Counted from the stretch's first letter, positions 1-9,846 are shown. The stretch is 38,832 nt of DNA from SHZI01 sp963698405 (GCA_963698405.1 CAVOQT010000019.1:1-38832), one strand, 5' to 3'. The notes: a model not told the origin generated them from the sequence alone. Translations and numbers: made by a program.

Positions 1-46
1 GCCTTTATACTGGTTACTGCAGCAGCAGGGTTCACAGGGGCTTGTT

Positions 47-631
47 ATGGGTCTGATCGTTATCGTCGTCCTTACCGTACTGATCCTTTACCTGATCAGC
101 ATCTATAACCGCTTGGTAACCATCCGCAATGGTGCGCGCAACGCCTTCGCCCAGATCGATGTACAGCTGACGCGCCGGCATGACCTGATTCCGAATCTCG
201 TGGAGGTCGCCAAAGGTTATCTGCAGCACGAGCGAAGCACCCTGGAAGCAGTGATTCAGGCACGCAATACAGCCGTGTCCGGACTGAAGGCTGCTGCAGC
301 CGATCCAACCAACGCAGCTGCGATCGGCGCGCTGGCCGGAGCAGAAAACCAGCTCAGCAGTGCACTGGGCCGCTTGTTCGCGCTGGCTGAGGCTTATCCC
401 GATCTGAAAGCCAACCAGACCATGATGCAACTTGCGGAAGAGCTGACGACTACCGAAAACAAAGTGGCCTTCGCGCGCCAGGCCTACAACGATGGCGTCA
501 TGAGCTACAACAACGCACGCGAGGTCTTTCCAAACAACTTCGTGGCATCCACCTTTGACTTCGGGGCCATGAAGCTGCTCGAAATAGAGCACTCGGGTAT
601 TAGTGAGGTACCGAAACTCAGCTTCAGCTGA
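47..631 (+). CDS. lemA: LemA family membrane-anchored protein
   Basis: The product is a 194-residue LemA family protein. One hydrophobic segment lies at about residues 2-17, followed directly by the family hallmark region with YNRLVTIRNGARNAFAQIDV, a D-x-x-P-N-L-V motif (DLIPNLVEVAKGY) and a long helical-bundle domain. The C-terminal YNDGVMSYNNAREVFPNN and FDF segments are also typical, and the length is normal for the family. The ATG is preceded by an AGGGG-type ribosome binding site. The M48 protease gene starts 29 bp downstream on the same strand, and lemA next to an M48/HtpX-like protease is a recurrent bacterial pairing. The biochemical role of LemA is not established; an envelope role together with the protease is inferred. 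The family call is very secure, the function is not. Confidence 0.95.
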   Translation: MGLIVIVVLTVLILYLISIYNRLVTIRNGARNAFAQIDVQLTRRHDLIPNLVEVAKGYLQHERSTLEAVIQARNTAVSGLKAAAADPTNAAAIGALAGAENQLSSALGRLFALAEAYPDLKANQTMMQLAEELTTTENKVAFARQAYNDGVMSYNNAREVFPNNFVASTFDFGAMKLLEIEHSGISEVPKLSFS

Positions 632-660
632 CCGGCACCGGCCCGCCCGCTACCCGGCAG

Positions 661-2586
661 ATGGACTTCTGGACCCGTCAGGCTGAAGCCCGCCAGCGCA
701 GCCGCTGGCTCATCGCGGTTTTCCTCGCTGCGGTACTGGCCATCGTACTGGCTGTGAATTTCGTCGTGCTCGGCATATTTGCGCTACTCGACGCCGGCCA
801 GCCAGTCATGGCCGACACGCTCTGGCTGGCGCGTCACCCGCAGGCCGCCGTGATCACCACACTGCTGGTGCTGGCGATCATCGGCATCGCCAACCTCTAC
901 AAGACCATGTCCCTGGCGGCCGGTGGCGGGGCAGTGGCCCGCTCGCTCGGTGGCATGCGGATACAGGCCGATACAAGGGATCCTCTGCAGCAACGGCTGC
1001 TGCATGTCGTGGAGGAGATGGCCATCGCCTCGGGCGTGCCGGTGCCGTCGGTCTATGTGCTCGAACAGGAAGATGGAATCAACGCTTTCGCTGCCGGTCA
1101 TACGCCGGCCAACGCTGCGATCGCCGTGAGCCGCGGAGCGCTACAGCACCTGAGCCGGTCCGAGTTGCAGGGGGTGATCGGCCACGAGTTCAGTCACATC
1201 CTCAACGGCGACATGCGGCTCAACATCCGCATGATGGGCATGTTATTCGGCCTGCTGGTGATCGCCATCGTCGGCCGTACGGTGTTCTGGTATGCGCCAC
1301 GCCAGAGCAGCAATCGCCGGAGCGGCGGCGGAATATTCATCTTTGCCGGCGTACTGGTGATGGCACTCGGCTACGTGGGCGTGTTCTTCGGTCGCCTCAT
1401 CCAGGCTGCCGTCTCCCGTCAGCGCGAACTGCTCGCCGATGCATCAGCAGTTCAGTTCACCCGCGATACCTCGGGCCTGCGCGATGCCTTGCTGAAGATC
1501 GGCAGCGTGCGCGGCTCCCGCATTCGCCACCCTGAAGCCGAGACCATCGCGCACATGCTGTTCGCACCCGGCATGACGCGCTGGTTCGCCACGCATCCGC
1601 CACTGCTGGAGCGCATACGCGCACTCGATCCGGCCTTTGATCCGGCGCAATTCGATAATCTGCGGCTTGAGGTGAAGCCTCAGCCACTCGGGGTTGTCGA
1701 AGTGGTCAGCAATGACCGGCTGCCACGCTCGCTATACGCCAGCACGATCCCTGCGCACCGGTCCATGCAGATGGACCCCACTGCACTGCCCGGCCTGGTC
1801 GGTAATCCCGGTGCTCGCGAGGTGGCCGAGGCCCGCGCACTGCGGCAGTCGCTGGCCGACATCTTCGATGACGATAACGGCGATCACATCGCCAGGGCGA
1901 TCGCGCTGCTGTTTGCCCTGGTGCTGGACGCGGCCCCTGAGATCCGCAGCAGCCAGTTGCAGAAGTTGCGTGCCAGCTTTGGCACACAACTGGAGTCGCA
2001 GGTCATCGCGCAAAGCGAACGAGTCGCTGGATTGGGCATCGGCTCACATCTGGCCCTGCTGGCCGAAATCGTCCCGATAGTGCGTCAGTTGCCAACCATC
2101 GTGCGGCGCCGGATTCTCGATGGCCTGAGCGCCCTGTGTCGTACCGATGGCGTGACCAGTGTTTTCGAGTATGCCGTGTGCACGCTGGCGCGCAGCTATA
2201 TCGGTGAATCAATCGAGCCAAATCGCACCGTACGACTGGTGAACCTTGCCCACACAGCTCCTGAGTTGCAGATCCTGTTCAGCACCGTTGCGGTACATGG
2301 AAACTCGCAGACCGAAGCGGCACAGCTCGCATACTCGGCCGGGATGGCCCATCTGGGGCTGACGCAAATGCCGCCATTCAGTCCAGTGCCTGGCTGGAGC
2401 GGTGCACTCGACCGGGCCTTGCGCTGTCTGGACGGGCTGTCGCCAGCCGAGAAGGCCCGCATGATCGAAGCGCTCGGCGTCACAGTCGTGCATGACGGGC
2501 AGATCGTCCGTACGGAAGCTGAACTGCTGCGCGCTATCTGTGCGGTGCTGCACTGTCCTCTGCCGCCAATGGTAGAGCAGGACTGA
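661..2586 (+). CDS. M48 family membrane metalloprotease with long C-terminal helical extension
   Basis: This 641-residue protein has an HtpX/Ste24-like zinc protease core. Two hydrophobic segments occur near residues 17-45 and 58-78. The zinc motif HEFSH places ligands at H175 and H179 with catalytic E176; the RELLAD segment supplies the expected third ligand, E256. Two further membrane segments (about 192-208 and 224-245) lie between them. HtpX proteins are usually near 290 residues, so about 300 C-terminal residues are extra. That half is helical and acidic, with repeated patterns such as LDGLSALCRTDG and LSPAEKARMIEALG followed by an ELLRAICAVLHCPLPP ending, which recalls TerB-like domains. 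The gene forms a pair with lemA upstream. Its last 53 bp overlap the convergent antiporter gene. The substrate is unknown; membrane or envelope protein quality control is inferred. Confidence 0.93.
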   Translation: MDFWTRQAEARQRSRWLIAVFLAAVLAIVLAVNFVVLGIFALLDAGQPVMADTLWLARHPQAAVITTLLVLAIIGIANLYKTMSLAAGGGAVARSLGGMRIQADTRDPLQQRLLHVVEEMAIASGVPVPSVYVLEQEDGINAFAAGHTPANAAIAVSRGALQHLSRSELQGVIGHEFSHILNGDMRLNIRMMGMLFGLLVIAIVGRTVFWYAPRQSSNRRSGGGIFIFAGVLVMALGYVGVFFGRLIQAAVSRQRELLADASAVQFTRDTSGLRDALLKIGSVRGSRIRHPEAETIAHMLFAPGMTRWFATHPPLLERIRALDPAFDPAQFDNLRLEVKPQPLGVVEVVSNDRLPRSLYASTIPAHRSMQMDPTALPGLVGNPGAREVAEARALRQSLADIFDDDNGDHIARAIALLFALVLDAAPEIRSSQLQKLRASFGTQLESQVIAQSERVAGLGIGSHLALLAEIVPIVRQLPTIVRRRILDGLSALCRTDGVTSVFEYAVCTLARSYIGESIEPNRTVRLVNLAHTAPELQILFSTVAVHGNSQTEAAQLAYSAGMAHLGLTQMPPFSPVPGWSGALDRALRCLDGLSPAEKARMIEALGVTVVHDGQIVRTEAELLRAICAVLHCPLPPMVEQD

Positions 2587-3820
2587 GTTCAAGCGCCGGT
2601 GCAGCGCGGCCAGCATCACCAGACATGCGCAGCGCCAACGCCGCAATCGGCGGACCAACCGTCTCAAACACCGCAACCGCTGACAGCACCAGCGCCGATA
2701 CCTGTGCGCCGATCTCGGGCATCAGACTGCTGGTGGTCTGTGCGAGGCCGATGGCCAGACCTGCCATCGGCACCAGCAACAGGCCCACCGCCACGGACTG
2801 GCGGTGCGTATAACCAAAGACCAGACCGCAGCCATATACGGAAGTGGTTTTCGCCAGCGTACGGGCCAGCACGCAAGCCGCCGCCACCGGCGCATAAGTC
2901 ACCATATCGTGCAAATGCAGGTTGGCGCCGGCAAAGACAAACAGAATGATGAAGAACACATCCCCGCCGCCGCCGAACTCCACCCGCGTCAGGCGTGACT
3001 TGCCCTGCAGCCAGCGACAGGCGATACCAAAGGTCAGCGTGGCAAACAGGCTGGAAACCTGAAAGGCCTCGGCCAGACCGAGCGAGAGCATCACACCACC
3101 AACCACCAGCGCAAAGCGGAAGTGGCTCTCCTCGCTTCTGGTCAGCAATGCGATGCGTGTCACCAGCCAGGCGACCACGATGCTCACGACAATGGCACCG
3201 AGCATCTGGTAGACCGGCAGCATCATCGCGGTCAGCAGGGAAACCTGCGAGTCGGCCAGTGCAAAGGGCAGGGCCAGCGAGAACAGCACAAAGGCCAGCA
3301 CGTTGTTCATCGCAACCAGAGACTCTGCCGCATCGACCGTCGGCCCTGCAGCATGCAGTTCATGCGCCACATGCATCAGCACCGCTGGCGAAGATGAAAC
3401 CGAGATGGCGGCAGCAAGTACTGCAACCACTGGCGGCGAGCCGATCCAGATCGCCAGGCCAAAGATCGCGATGAAGGTCAGGCTGCTTTCCAGCAGGCTG
3501 GTCACGATGAGGGCGCGGTTCTTCAACACCAGCCACGGGTGCAGGGCCGCCCCCAACTGGAACAGAATCAGGCCCAGCGCAATATTCACCAGCACCCGGG
3601 CGCCATCCAGCGCTTCATACGACAGCAGGCCCAGCCCGGTCGGTCCGACGATCAGCCCCAGCGTCATGAAACCGGTAATGGTCGGCAGCCAGCGCACGCG
3701 CGCGGCCAGCAGTCCGCCCAGCGTGCCAAAGGCCAGCAGGATGCCAAACACCAGCATCAGGTTCATCGACGGCAGCGTCGATGGCAGCACGCTGATCACA
3801 TTGGGCGCTTCGGTTTCCAT
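2534..3820 (-). CDS. CPA2-type cation/proton antiporter (Kef/NhaP-like) membrane domain
   Basis: The 428-residue product is almost entirely hydrophobic, with about 12 predicted membrane helices. It has features of sodium/hydrogen exchanger family proteins, including GFMTLGLIVGPTGLGLL near the N terminus, ISVSSSPAVLMHVAHEL mid-protein and VPMAGLAIGLAQ near the end. It is probably a monovalent cation/proton antiporter of the inner membrane. No C-terminal TrkA-N (RCK) domain follows the last helix, only a short Ala/Pro-rich tail, so KefB/C-like nucleotide gating is not expected. The start lies 5 bp after the yhdP stop, which suggests co-transcription with rng and yhdP. The 3' end overlaps the convergent M48 protease gene by 53 bp. 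The exact ion cannot be deduced. Confidence 0.85.
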   Translation of the reverse strand: METEAPNVISVLPSTLPSMNLMLVFGILLAFGTLGGLLAARVRWLPTITGFMTLGLIVGPTGLGLLSYEALDGARVLVNIALGLILFQLGAALHPWLVLKNRALIVTSLLESSLTFIAIFGLAIWIGSPPVVAVLAAAISVSSSPAVLMHVAHELHAAGPTVDAAESLVAMNNVLAFVLFSLALPFALADSQVSLLTAMMLPVYQMLGAIVVSIVVAWLVTRIALLTRSEESHFRFALVVGGVMLSLGLAEAFQVSSLFATLTFGIACRWLQGKSRLTRVEFGGGGDVFFIILFVFAGANLHLHDMVTYAPVAAACVLARTLAKTTSVYGCGLVFGYTHRQSVAVGLLLVPMAGLAIGLAQTTSSLMPEIGAQVSALVLSAVAVFETVGPPIAALALRMSGDAGRAAPALELSPALPLAAEDSAAPHR

Positions 3821-3825
3821 CAGCC

Positions 3826-6800
3826 TTATCTCCCCAGCTCGCCTTCCGGTGGCATCTGCCGGAGCATTTCGGCGAAATAACGTTCGCAGTCACTGAAGGG
3901 TGTCAGATCCACCTCATCGCGTTGTACTTTCAGGACCTCCGGCTTGCTCCAGTCACCGGACACCCGATAGTAGGATTCACCAAACGAACTGAGCGACTTG
4001 CGGAAGATCTGCGAAACCAACACCACCGCGCCACCGATCACCGGCCCGCCAGCGACGGCACCCAGCGCCAGCACGTCCGTGACGTGCGGGCGCACGACCG
4101 CCACCTGGTTGTAGGTCCGGTTCGGAAAACTGACCTGACCGACGACACCCAGATCCGTCGCCGGGCCATCCAGGGTCAGGTTACAAGTAAAAGCATTGCC
4201 GTTATCGAAACGAAACTCGCCACTCACCTGGTCAAACGACAGCCCCGCATCGACAACATCCGAGAAGTCGAGGCCCAGACGCCGCGGCAGTGTCGCGATA
4301 CTCAGCAGGCCCAGCAGTCGGCCACTGCCGCCCGGATCCACCGGCAAGACCTGCCCGTTTTTCAGGTTAATCACCACGCGCCCGCCGGCAATATTCGGGA
4401 AATTTTCGCTGGGGCCACCCGGCCAGAAGAGGTCAAGCGTGATCTCGGCTTTCTCCCCCTCGATGACCGGATCGTAGCCCAGCGCAATCAGCGTCGGTTT
4501 GATATCGCCTGACTCCAGCTGCAGGCGGAGCTCACTGCGTTGCTGCGTGACATCGTTGTCCACCACCACCCAGGTGCCATTCCCGCTGATGCGAAAGTGC
4601 TCGGCCTGCATGGTCAACGGCTCAACCACCACGCCATCACCACGCTGGGCGAAATCAGCCTTGAGGCGGCCGAGCTTCATGTCACCCAGGCTGAAATCGG
4701 CAATATCCGCCCGTACCGGGGGCAGGTTGCGCGGATCGGCCTGACCCTCACCGCTTGCCGGATCTGTCTCCTGCAACCAGAGGCGCTGCATGTCGAGCCT
4801 GAGCGGTGCATCAGCTGAGAGCACATCAGGCACCGTGATTGAACCTTCAGTATTGCGGCCCCGAACACCGATATTCCACAGCTTGCCGGCATGCACTGCC
4901 TTGATGGAGATATCCTGGAACAACTGCCCGAAGATCGAGAAACGATCCACATCGACGACGATCTGGCGGATCAGGCTGCCGTCACCCGATACAGTCCCGC
5001 CCGATGAAGCCCCGCTGTCTGGCACCGGGAACCAGTCCTCAAAACGCAGGCCGCGGAAGCCACCGGTGATCTCGATTCCCGGCACACCCGGCAATGCCGC
5101 CAGGGGACTGCCACTGCGCAGGGTGCCCCGCTCCAGCTGCCACGGCACACCCGGCGGCGAACTGAAGCGCAGTGCCCAGCTAATGTTGCGCTTTAGCTGT
5201 CCGGATACGTCGAGCTGGCCACGCTCCGGAAATTGCACTGCCATCTGCAGCGGTTCCGCTGCTTCGGCAAGCTTCTGCAGTGGTGCACCGAGTGTACTGG
5301 CCAGCCCGACCAGATCCGACTCGATATCGATACGCAAGGGTGGCCCGGACTTCTCCTGTGGCACCAGCGCTGTCGCGGTCCATGTCACATCACCATCGAG
5401 ACGCTCGGCATACGGCAGCGAAAATGCAGCGGCGAGCTTGCCGATCGGCGTGGTACCGCTCAGTACGGCAACGTGGCTCAGCTTCGGCTCATCCTTGCTG
5501 GCCGGGCGCAGCGTGATGCTCAACGGCTCATCGAGAAACCGCCCGGACAATTTGCCAGCCGACAGCCGCGTATTATCGAGCCGGACCATGCCCTTGAGAT
5601 CGCTGAGCCGGTACGCCACACCCTGGAGACCGAGGCTGGCACCGCTTGCCTGAAAACCACCGATCAGCCGGAAATCCTTCGGACTGGCGATCGGCATATT
5701 GAGCTCTACGGATGTCGTCACATTGCCGCGGCCGGTTACAGAGTTGAGCGTCGGGCCAAGCGTTTCTGCAATCGGGCTCGCGCGCAGAAAGGTCAACACT
5801 TGCCCCAGCTGCATTTCATCGGCGGTAGCCACCTGCAACTCCGGTTTGTGCATCAGATCGGCAACCCGCACCTGGGCATCCCGGAACGGCACACCGGCGA
5901 TGGTGCCGCGATTCTCCAGCGAACTGAGACTGTTGTGATCGATCACTACGGTGGTGTGCACGTTTTCCAGCCGCGGCCAGCCAGGCGCGTAATCCAGCAC
6001 ACCATCCTCGACGGAAAACTCGACACGAAACTGACCATCACCCTCGTCATAGGGGAAGGCGCGCAGTGGCCCCTGCCAGATCAGCTCTCCCTTCGGCACC
6101 CGTCCGGTGATGATCGACTGATCCAGCCAGTCCACCAGTGGTTTGCTGAACAGCACTAACGGCAAGTGATTGACGACAGCGGGCGCCGACGACGCCACGA
6201 CCCGTGCCTTCACATCGACAAAGGGCGAACCGGAAGGTGGCAGCGTGACCGATAACCGGGTGCGCGTCTGGATCTCCGCATTGCTGATACGCAGGTCCTC
6301 TGTAAACAACTGCAGTCCGGCGGGCGCCGACTTCCAGGCAAACGTGCCCTGGGTGCGGGTGGTACGCAGATCATCCCTGAACAGCCACGGCAGCCGGATG
6401 AGCCCGGCCTGCGCATCGACCTCGATCTGCCCGCCCCGCTCGTTGGCCTGCAGCTTGCCACTGACGCCGGCGAGTGCCCAACCCGGCGCCGGCATGACGA
6501 GCCCCAGATTCCGGAGCGTTGCCTGCGCCTGCCAGCTGGCCGGCTGGCCGGGGGCCACATCAGCCGTGAAACTGAAATCCCGCAGCTCGCCCAGCAGTTT
6601 TTCCGGCAGCGGTCCGCGGCGCAGACCGCTTGAGGCCAGCGAACGGATCAGCGGCCAGATGTCAGCCAGTCGCAGCGACTCCGCACGCGCCTTGTACTGA
6701 CCGGCACCCGACTTCTGCATGCTATAGCTGATATCAGCGCTGCCTGCCTTGCTCACCTTGCTGCCACGTTGTGCGAGCAAGCGTTCGACACTCGCCTGCC

Positions 6801-7749
6801 AGCCGTTTGCTGAGCGGCGCCAGCGCGCACTCAGTCCCAACTGACGATAGCTCGTGTCTGTAATTTCGGGTGCACTCTCGATCAGCGTTTCACCCAGCTG
6901 CAGATCGAAGTTCATTTCACGCGGCACCAGCCCGCTCATCACCAGCTCAAGCTCCAGCTGACCGCGACCTGACTGCAGCGGCACCCACTGATTGGCGAGT
7001 AACCGCAAAGTGCGTCCGAGTTCGAGATCAGCAGCCACCAGGCTGAGTGACCACTCCGGTGCAGGCGCATCAGCTGCGGTTTCGGCTCCAGGCAGCAGTG
7101 CAGCAGGCAAGGACCCTGCAAACTCGAAACTGCGACCCAGCTCATCACGTCCGTCGATCTCGCCCTCAAAACCAATGCTGTCCGGCGCCAGCCGCAGATC
7201 CAGCTGCCGGGTCATAAGGCTCACGCTCGGTACCAACCGCCCGGCATCCAGCAGCAGCACACCGATGTCCTGCAGTTCGAGATCAAGGCGCGGCAGCGTT
7301 GGGCTGCGCGGCTGTCGCAACAGGTCTTCAAGCGGTACGGCATTGACCAGCACCTTGCCGTCCGGCAATCGTTCGATACGCAGTTCAGCCTCCCGGACCG
7401 CGACCCGTCCGGGCAGCAGGCGGCGTTCAGTGATCAGACGCAGCAGGTTGATGCCCACACTGAGCTCGGCAGCGTCGAGTACGGGCTGCTGACCATCCCG
7501 GGTACGGATGTGTACATCGAAAAAGCGGATCTCTGGACCATCCAGGGGCCAGCTCGCACTCAGTTGCCCGAACTGCACATCGAAGCCGGTCGCTTCATTG
7601 GCAAAACGCCGGATGTCATCCTGGTATTCAGGGGCCATCGGCAACAGCAGACGCGCAATACCGACCAGCACCGCAAGCACGATGAGTGCGGCTGCGCCGA
7701 TGGTCGCCAGCCAGCCCAGCCAACGACCGATGGTGCTGCGTTTCTTCAA
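3826..7749 (-). CDS. yhdP: YhdP family AsmA-like envelope protein
   Basis: At 1307 residues this is close to E. coli YhdP (about 1270). It has a short cytoplasmic N terminus (KKRSTIGRW), one membrane anchor at about residues 14-36, then a very long periplasmic beta-rich region. The C terminus contains the AsmA-like signature region, with LLGLLSIATLPRRLGLDFSDVV followed by a QVSGEFRFDNG segment. YhdP and related AsmA-like proteins are thought to bridge the periplasm and carry phospholipid to the outer membrane; that role is taken from the family. It lies 12 bp downstream of rng, matching the conserved maf-rng-yhdP order. The usual downstream tldD is absent and an antiporter gene follows instead. 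The gene is intact and the call is secure. Confidence 0.93.
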   Translation of the reverse strand: MKKRSTIGRWLGWLATIGAAALIVLAVLVGIARLLLPMAPEYQDDIRRFANEATGFDVQFGQLSASWPLDGPEIRFFDVHIRTRDGQQPVLDAAELSVGINLLRLITERRLLPGRVAVREAELRIERLPDGKVLVNAVPLEDLLRQPRSPTLPRLDLELQDIGVLLLDAGRLVPSVSLMTRQLDLRLAPDSIGFEGEIDGRDELGRSFEFAGSLPAALLPGAETAADAPAPEWSLSLVAADLELGRTLRLLANQWVPLQSGRGQLELELVMSGLVPREMNFDLQLGETLIESAPEITDTSYRQLGLSARWRRSANGWQASVERLLAQRGSKVSKAGSADISYSMQKSGAGQYKARAESLRLADIWPLIRSLASSGLRRGPLPEKLLGELRDFSFTADVAPGQPASWQAQATLRNLGLVMPAPGWALAGVSGKLQANERGGQIEVDAQAGLIRLPWLFRDDLRTTRTQGTFAWKSAPAGLQLFTEDLRISNAEIQTRTRLSVTLPPSGSPFVDVKARVVASSAPAVVNHLPLVLFSKPLVDWLDQSIITGRVPKGELIWQGPLRAFPYDEGDGQFRVEFSVEDGVLDYAPGWPRLENVHTTVVIDHNSLSSLENRGTIAGVPFRDAQVRVADLMHKPELQVATADEMQLGQVLTFLRASPIAETLGPTLNSVTGRGNVTTSVELNMPIASPKDFRLIGGFQASGASLGLQGVAYRLSDLKGMVRLDNTRLSAGKLSGRFLDEPLSITLRPASKDEPKLSHVAVLSGTTPIGKLAAAFSLPYAERLDGDVTWTATALVPQEKSGPPLRIDIESDLVGLASTLGAPLQKLAEAAEPLQMAVQFPERGQLDVSGQLKRNISWALRFSSPPGVPWQLERGTLRSGSPLAALPGVPGIEITGGFRGLRFEDWFPVPDSGASSGGTVSGDGSLIRQIVVDVDRFSIFGQLFQDISIKAVHAGKLWNIGVRGRNTEGSITVPDVLSADAPLRLDMQRLWLQETDPASGEGQADPRNLPPVRADIADFSLGDMKLGRLKADFAQRGDGVVVEPLTMQAEHFRISGNGTWVVVDNDVTQQRSELRLQLESGDIKPTLIALGYDPVIEGEKAEITLDLFWPGGPSENFPNIAGGRVVINLKNGQVLPVDPGGSGRLLGLLSIATLPRRLGLDFSDVVDAGLSFDQVSGEFRFDNGNAFTCNLTLDGPATDLGVVGQVSFPNRTYNQVAVVRPHVTDVLALGAVAGGPVIGGAVVLVSQIFRKSLSSFGESYYRVSGDWSKPEVLKVQRDEVDLTPFSDCERYFAEMLRQMPPEGELGR

Positions 7750-7761
7750 GACTGCACCGGC

Positions 7762-9231
7762 CTAGACAAGCACCACGTCAAACTGGTCCGGCGCATACAG
7801 GCTTTCCGTCTGCAGACGGATGGATTTGCCCGTGCGTTCCTCGAGTTCGGCAATGCTCGACGCTTCTTCATCAAGCAGCAATTCGATGACATCCGGCTGT
7901 GCCAGTACCACGTATTCCTTGAAATTGAACTGGCCGTGCTGGCGAAGAATCTCGCGAAAGATCTCGTAGCAAACCGTTTCTGCGGTTTTCACCTGACCGC
8001 GACCGTCGCAGGTCGGGCACGGCTGGCACATCAGCCGCTCGAGACTTTCACGCGTGCGCTTGCGCGTCATGGCTACCAGGCCGAGCGGCGACTCGCTGGC
8101 GATCTGCGCACGGCCATGGTCACCCGCCAGCGACGCGGTCAGCGCATCCATGACCTGACGACGATGTGCTGCCTCGAGCATGTCGATGAAATCGATGATG
8201 ACGATCCCGCCCAGATTGCGCAGCCGCAACTGGCGCGCGACCGTCACCGCGGCTTCGAGATTGGTGCGGAATATGGTTTCTTCCAGATTGCGATGACCGA
8301 CATAGGCACCGGTGTTGACGTCCACGGTGGTCATCGCCTCGGTCTGGTCGATGATCAGATAACCACCCGACTTGAGCTCCACCTTGCGATCGAGTGCCTT
8401 GCGGATATCGTCCTCGACACCAAACAGATCGAAAACCGGACGTGGCCCGGCATACAGCTCGATGCGCGGCGCCAGTTCCGGCATGAAGGTTGCCGCAAAC
8501 TCGGCGAGCTGCGTACAGGCTTGCTGTGCATCGATACGCACATGCTCTGTCTGCGGCCCGGCACGATCGCGCAACACGCGCATCGCCAACGGCAGGTCCT
8601 CATGCACCAGCGCCGGAACACTGGCCTGCTGCGCGCGACTGGCGACGAGCCCCCACAGGCGACGCAGAAACAGCAGATCGGCACGCAGCGACTCGTTGTC
8701 CAGCCCTTCGGCCGCAGTGCGCACGATGCAACCGCAGCTCGCATGGACATCGGTGAGCACTTCGGTCATTACCGTCTTCAGCCGCGCGCGTTCGCTTTCC
8801 TCTTCGATACGCCCGGACACACCCAGGCTGGTCTCGTTCGGCAATAGCACAAGATAACGCGACGGCAGGGTGATGAAAGTCGTCAGTCGTGCACCCTTGC
8901 TGCCCAGCTGATCCTTTGCGACCTGCACCAGCACCGTATCGCCCTCACGCAGCAGCGCGCGGATATTTGGCTCCTCGCCAGCCGCCGTCGGAGTTGCGCC
9001 GGCTGGCGGCTGGATATCGGATGCGTGCAGGAAGCCGGTCCGCTCCAGGCCGATATCGATGAACGCTGCCTGCATACCGGGCAACACGCGCATCACCCGG
9101 CCCTTGTAGATATTGCCGGTCAACCCACGACGCGAATTGCGCTCGATGAATATTTCCTGCAGCGCGCCGTTCTCGACCACTGCGGCACGGACCTCGCGGG
9201 CGGTCACATTGATGAGAATTTCTTCACTCAT
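7762..9231 (-). CDS. rng: Ribonuclease G
   Basis: The product is a 489-residue RNase E/G family endoribonuclease of RNase G length; the long disordered tail of RNase E is missing. The N-terminal S1 RNA-binding domain contains GNIYKGRVMRVLPGMQAAFIDIG at about residues 39-61. The DNase I-like catalytic domain has D304 in VDVNTGAYVG and D347 in IVIIDFIDM, exactly the positions of the magnesium-binding aspartates of RNase E. The zinc-link cysteines are in CQPCPTCDGRG. RNase G matures the 16S rRNA 5' end and contributes to mRNA decay; this is family knowledge. The ATG overlaps the 3' end of maf by 8 bp, so translational coupling is likely, and yhdP follows after 12 bp. Confidence 0.97.
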   Translation of the reverse strand: MSEEILINVTAREVRAAVVENGALQEIFIERNSRRGLTGNIYKGRVMRVLPGMQAAFIDIGLERTGFLHASDIQPPAGATPTAAGEEPNIRALLREGDTVLVQVAKDQLGSKGARLTTFITLPSRYLVLLPNETSLGVSGRIEEESERARLKTVMTEVLTDVHASCGCIVRTAAEGLDNESLRADLLFLRRLWGLVASRAQQASVPALVHEDLPLAMRVLRDRAGPQTEHVRIDAQQACTQLAEFAATFMPELAPRIELYAGPRPVFDLFGVEDDIRKALDRKVELKSGGYLIIDQTEAMTTVDVNTGAYVGHRNLEETIFRTNLEAAVTVARQLRLRNLGGIVIIDFIDMLEAAHRRQVMDALTASLAGDHGRAQIASESPLGLVAMTRKRTRESLERLMCQPCPTCDGRGQVKTAETVCYEIFREILRQHGQFNFKEYVVLAQPDVIELLLDEEASSIAELEERTGKSIRLQTESLYAPDQFDVVLV

Positions 9232-9832
9232 CGGCAGCAGGGATCTCCAGCAGTGGACCGGTAAAGGGTTCGAGCAGCTGGGCGGTCTCGAAAAGCGGCA
9301 GACCCATGACGCCGGAATAGCTGCCCTTCAGCGCGGAAATGAACAGCGCGCCGAGGCCCTGAATGCCGTAACCACCAGCCTTGTCGGCCGGCTCACCGGT
9401 GCGCCAGTAGGCAGCCGCCTCACGTATATCGATTGCCCGAAAACTGACCTCGCTGCGGCTCAGTTGAACCCGTTCGCGTCCGGCATCGGCGATCGCGACG
9501 GCAGTCCAGACCTGGTGCGTCCGGCCACTGAGACGAGTAAGCATGCGCACCGCATCCACTTCATTCTCTGGTTTGCCGAACAGTTCGGCGCCAAGCGCCA
9601 CCGCCGTATCGGCAGCCACCACCGGTGCATTACGCGTGCGCGGCAGCTCGAGCCCGGCGCGAGCTTTGGCTGCCGCCAGCCGGCAGACCAGATCGTCGGC
9701 GCCCTCACCCGGTCGCGGCGTCTCATCGACGGCGACACGCAAGACCTCGCAGGCAATACCCAGCTGGGCAAGCAACTCACGCCGGCGCGGCGATCCCGAC
9801 GCGAGATAGACAAAAGCCCTGGCAGTCACCAC
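9224..9832 (-). CDS. maf: Maf family nucleotide pyrophosphatase
   Basis: The product is a Maf/YhdE-type house-cleaning pyrophosphatase of about 202 residues that hydrolyses non-canonical or modified nucleoside triphosphates such as dTTP/UTP. The N-terminal signature YLASGSPRRRELL begins about 8 residues after the chosen start. VVAADTAVALGAELFGKP and GGYGIQGLGALFI follow in the usual order. No ATG occurs in frame near the family start. GTG at 9832 is chosen because AAGGG lies 8 bases upstream; an adjacent GTG (9829) and a TTG overlapping the rlmH stop (9850) are alternatives. The ATG at 9958 would add 42 residues inside rlmH and is rejected. The gene sits between rlmH and rng, overlapping rng by 8 bp. 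Pyrimidine specificity cannot be settled by eye. Confidence 0.93.
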   Translation of the reverse strand: MVTARAFVYLASGSPRRRELLAQLGIACEVLRVAVDETPRPGEGADDLVCRLAAAKARAGLELPRTRNAPVVAADTAVALGAELFGKPENEVDAVRMLTRLSGRTHQVWTAVAIADAGRERVQLSRSEVSFRAIDIREAAAYWRTGEPADKAGGYGIQGLGALFISALKGSYSGVMGLPLFETAQLLEPFTGPLLEIPAADE

Positions 9833-9846
9833 ATTCAAACCCTTGT

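Noticed and set aside
7510..8847. 445-codon open frame on the plus strand
   Set aside because: It is antisense to rng and the end of yhdP, both of which have full catalytic or family motifs. Long antisense frames are expected in GC-rich DNA.
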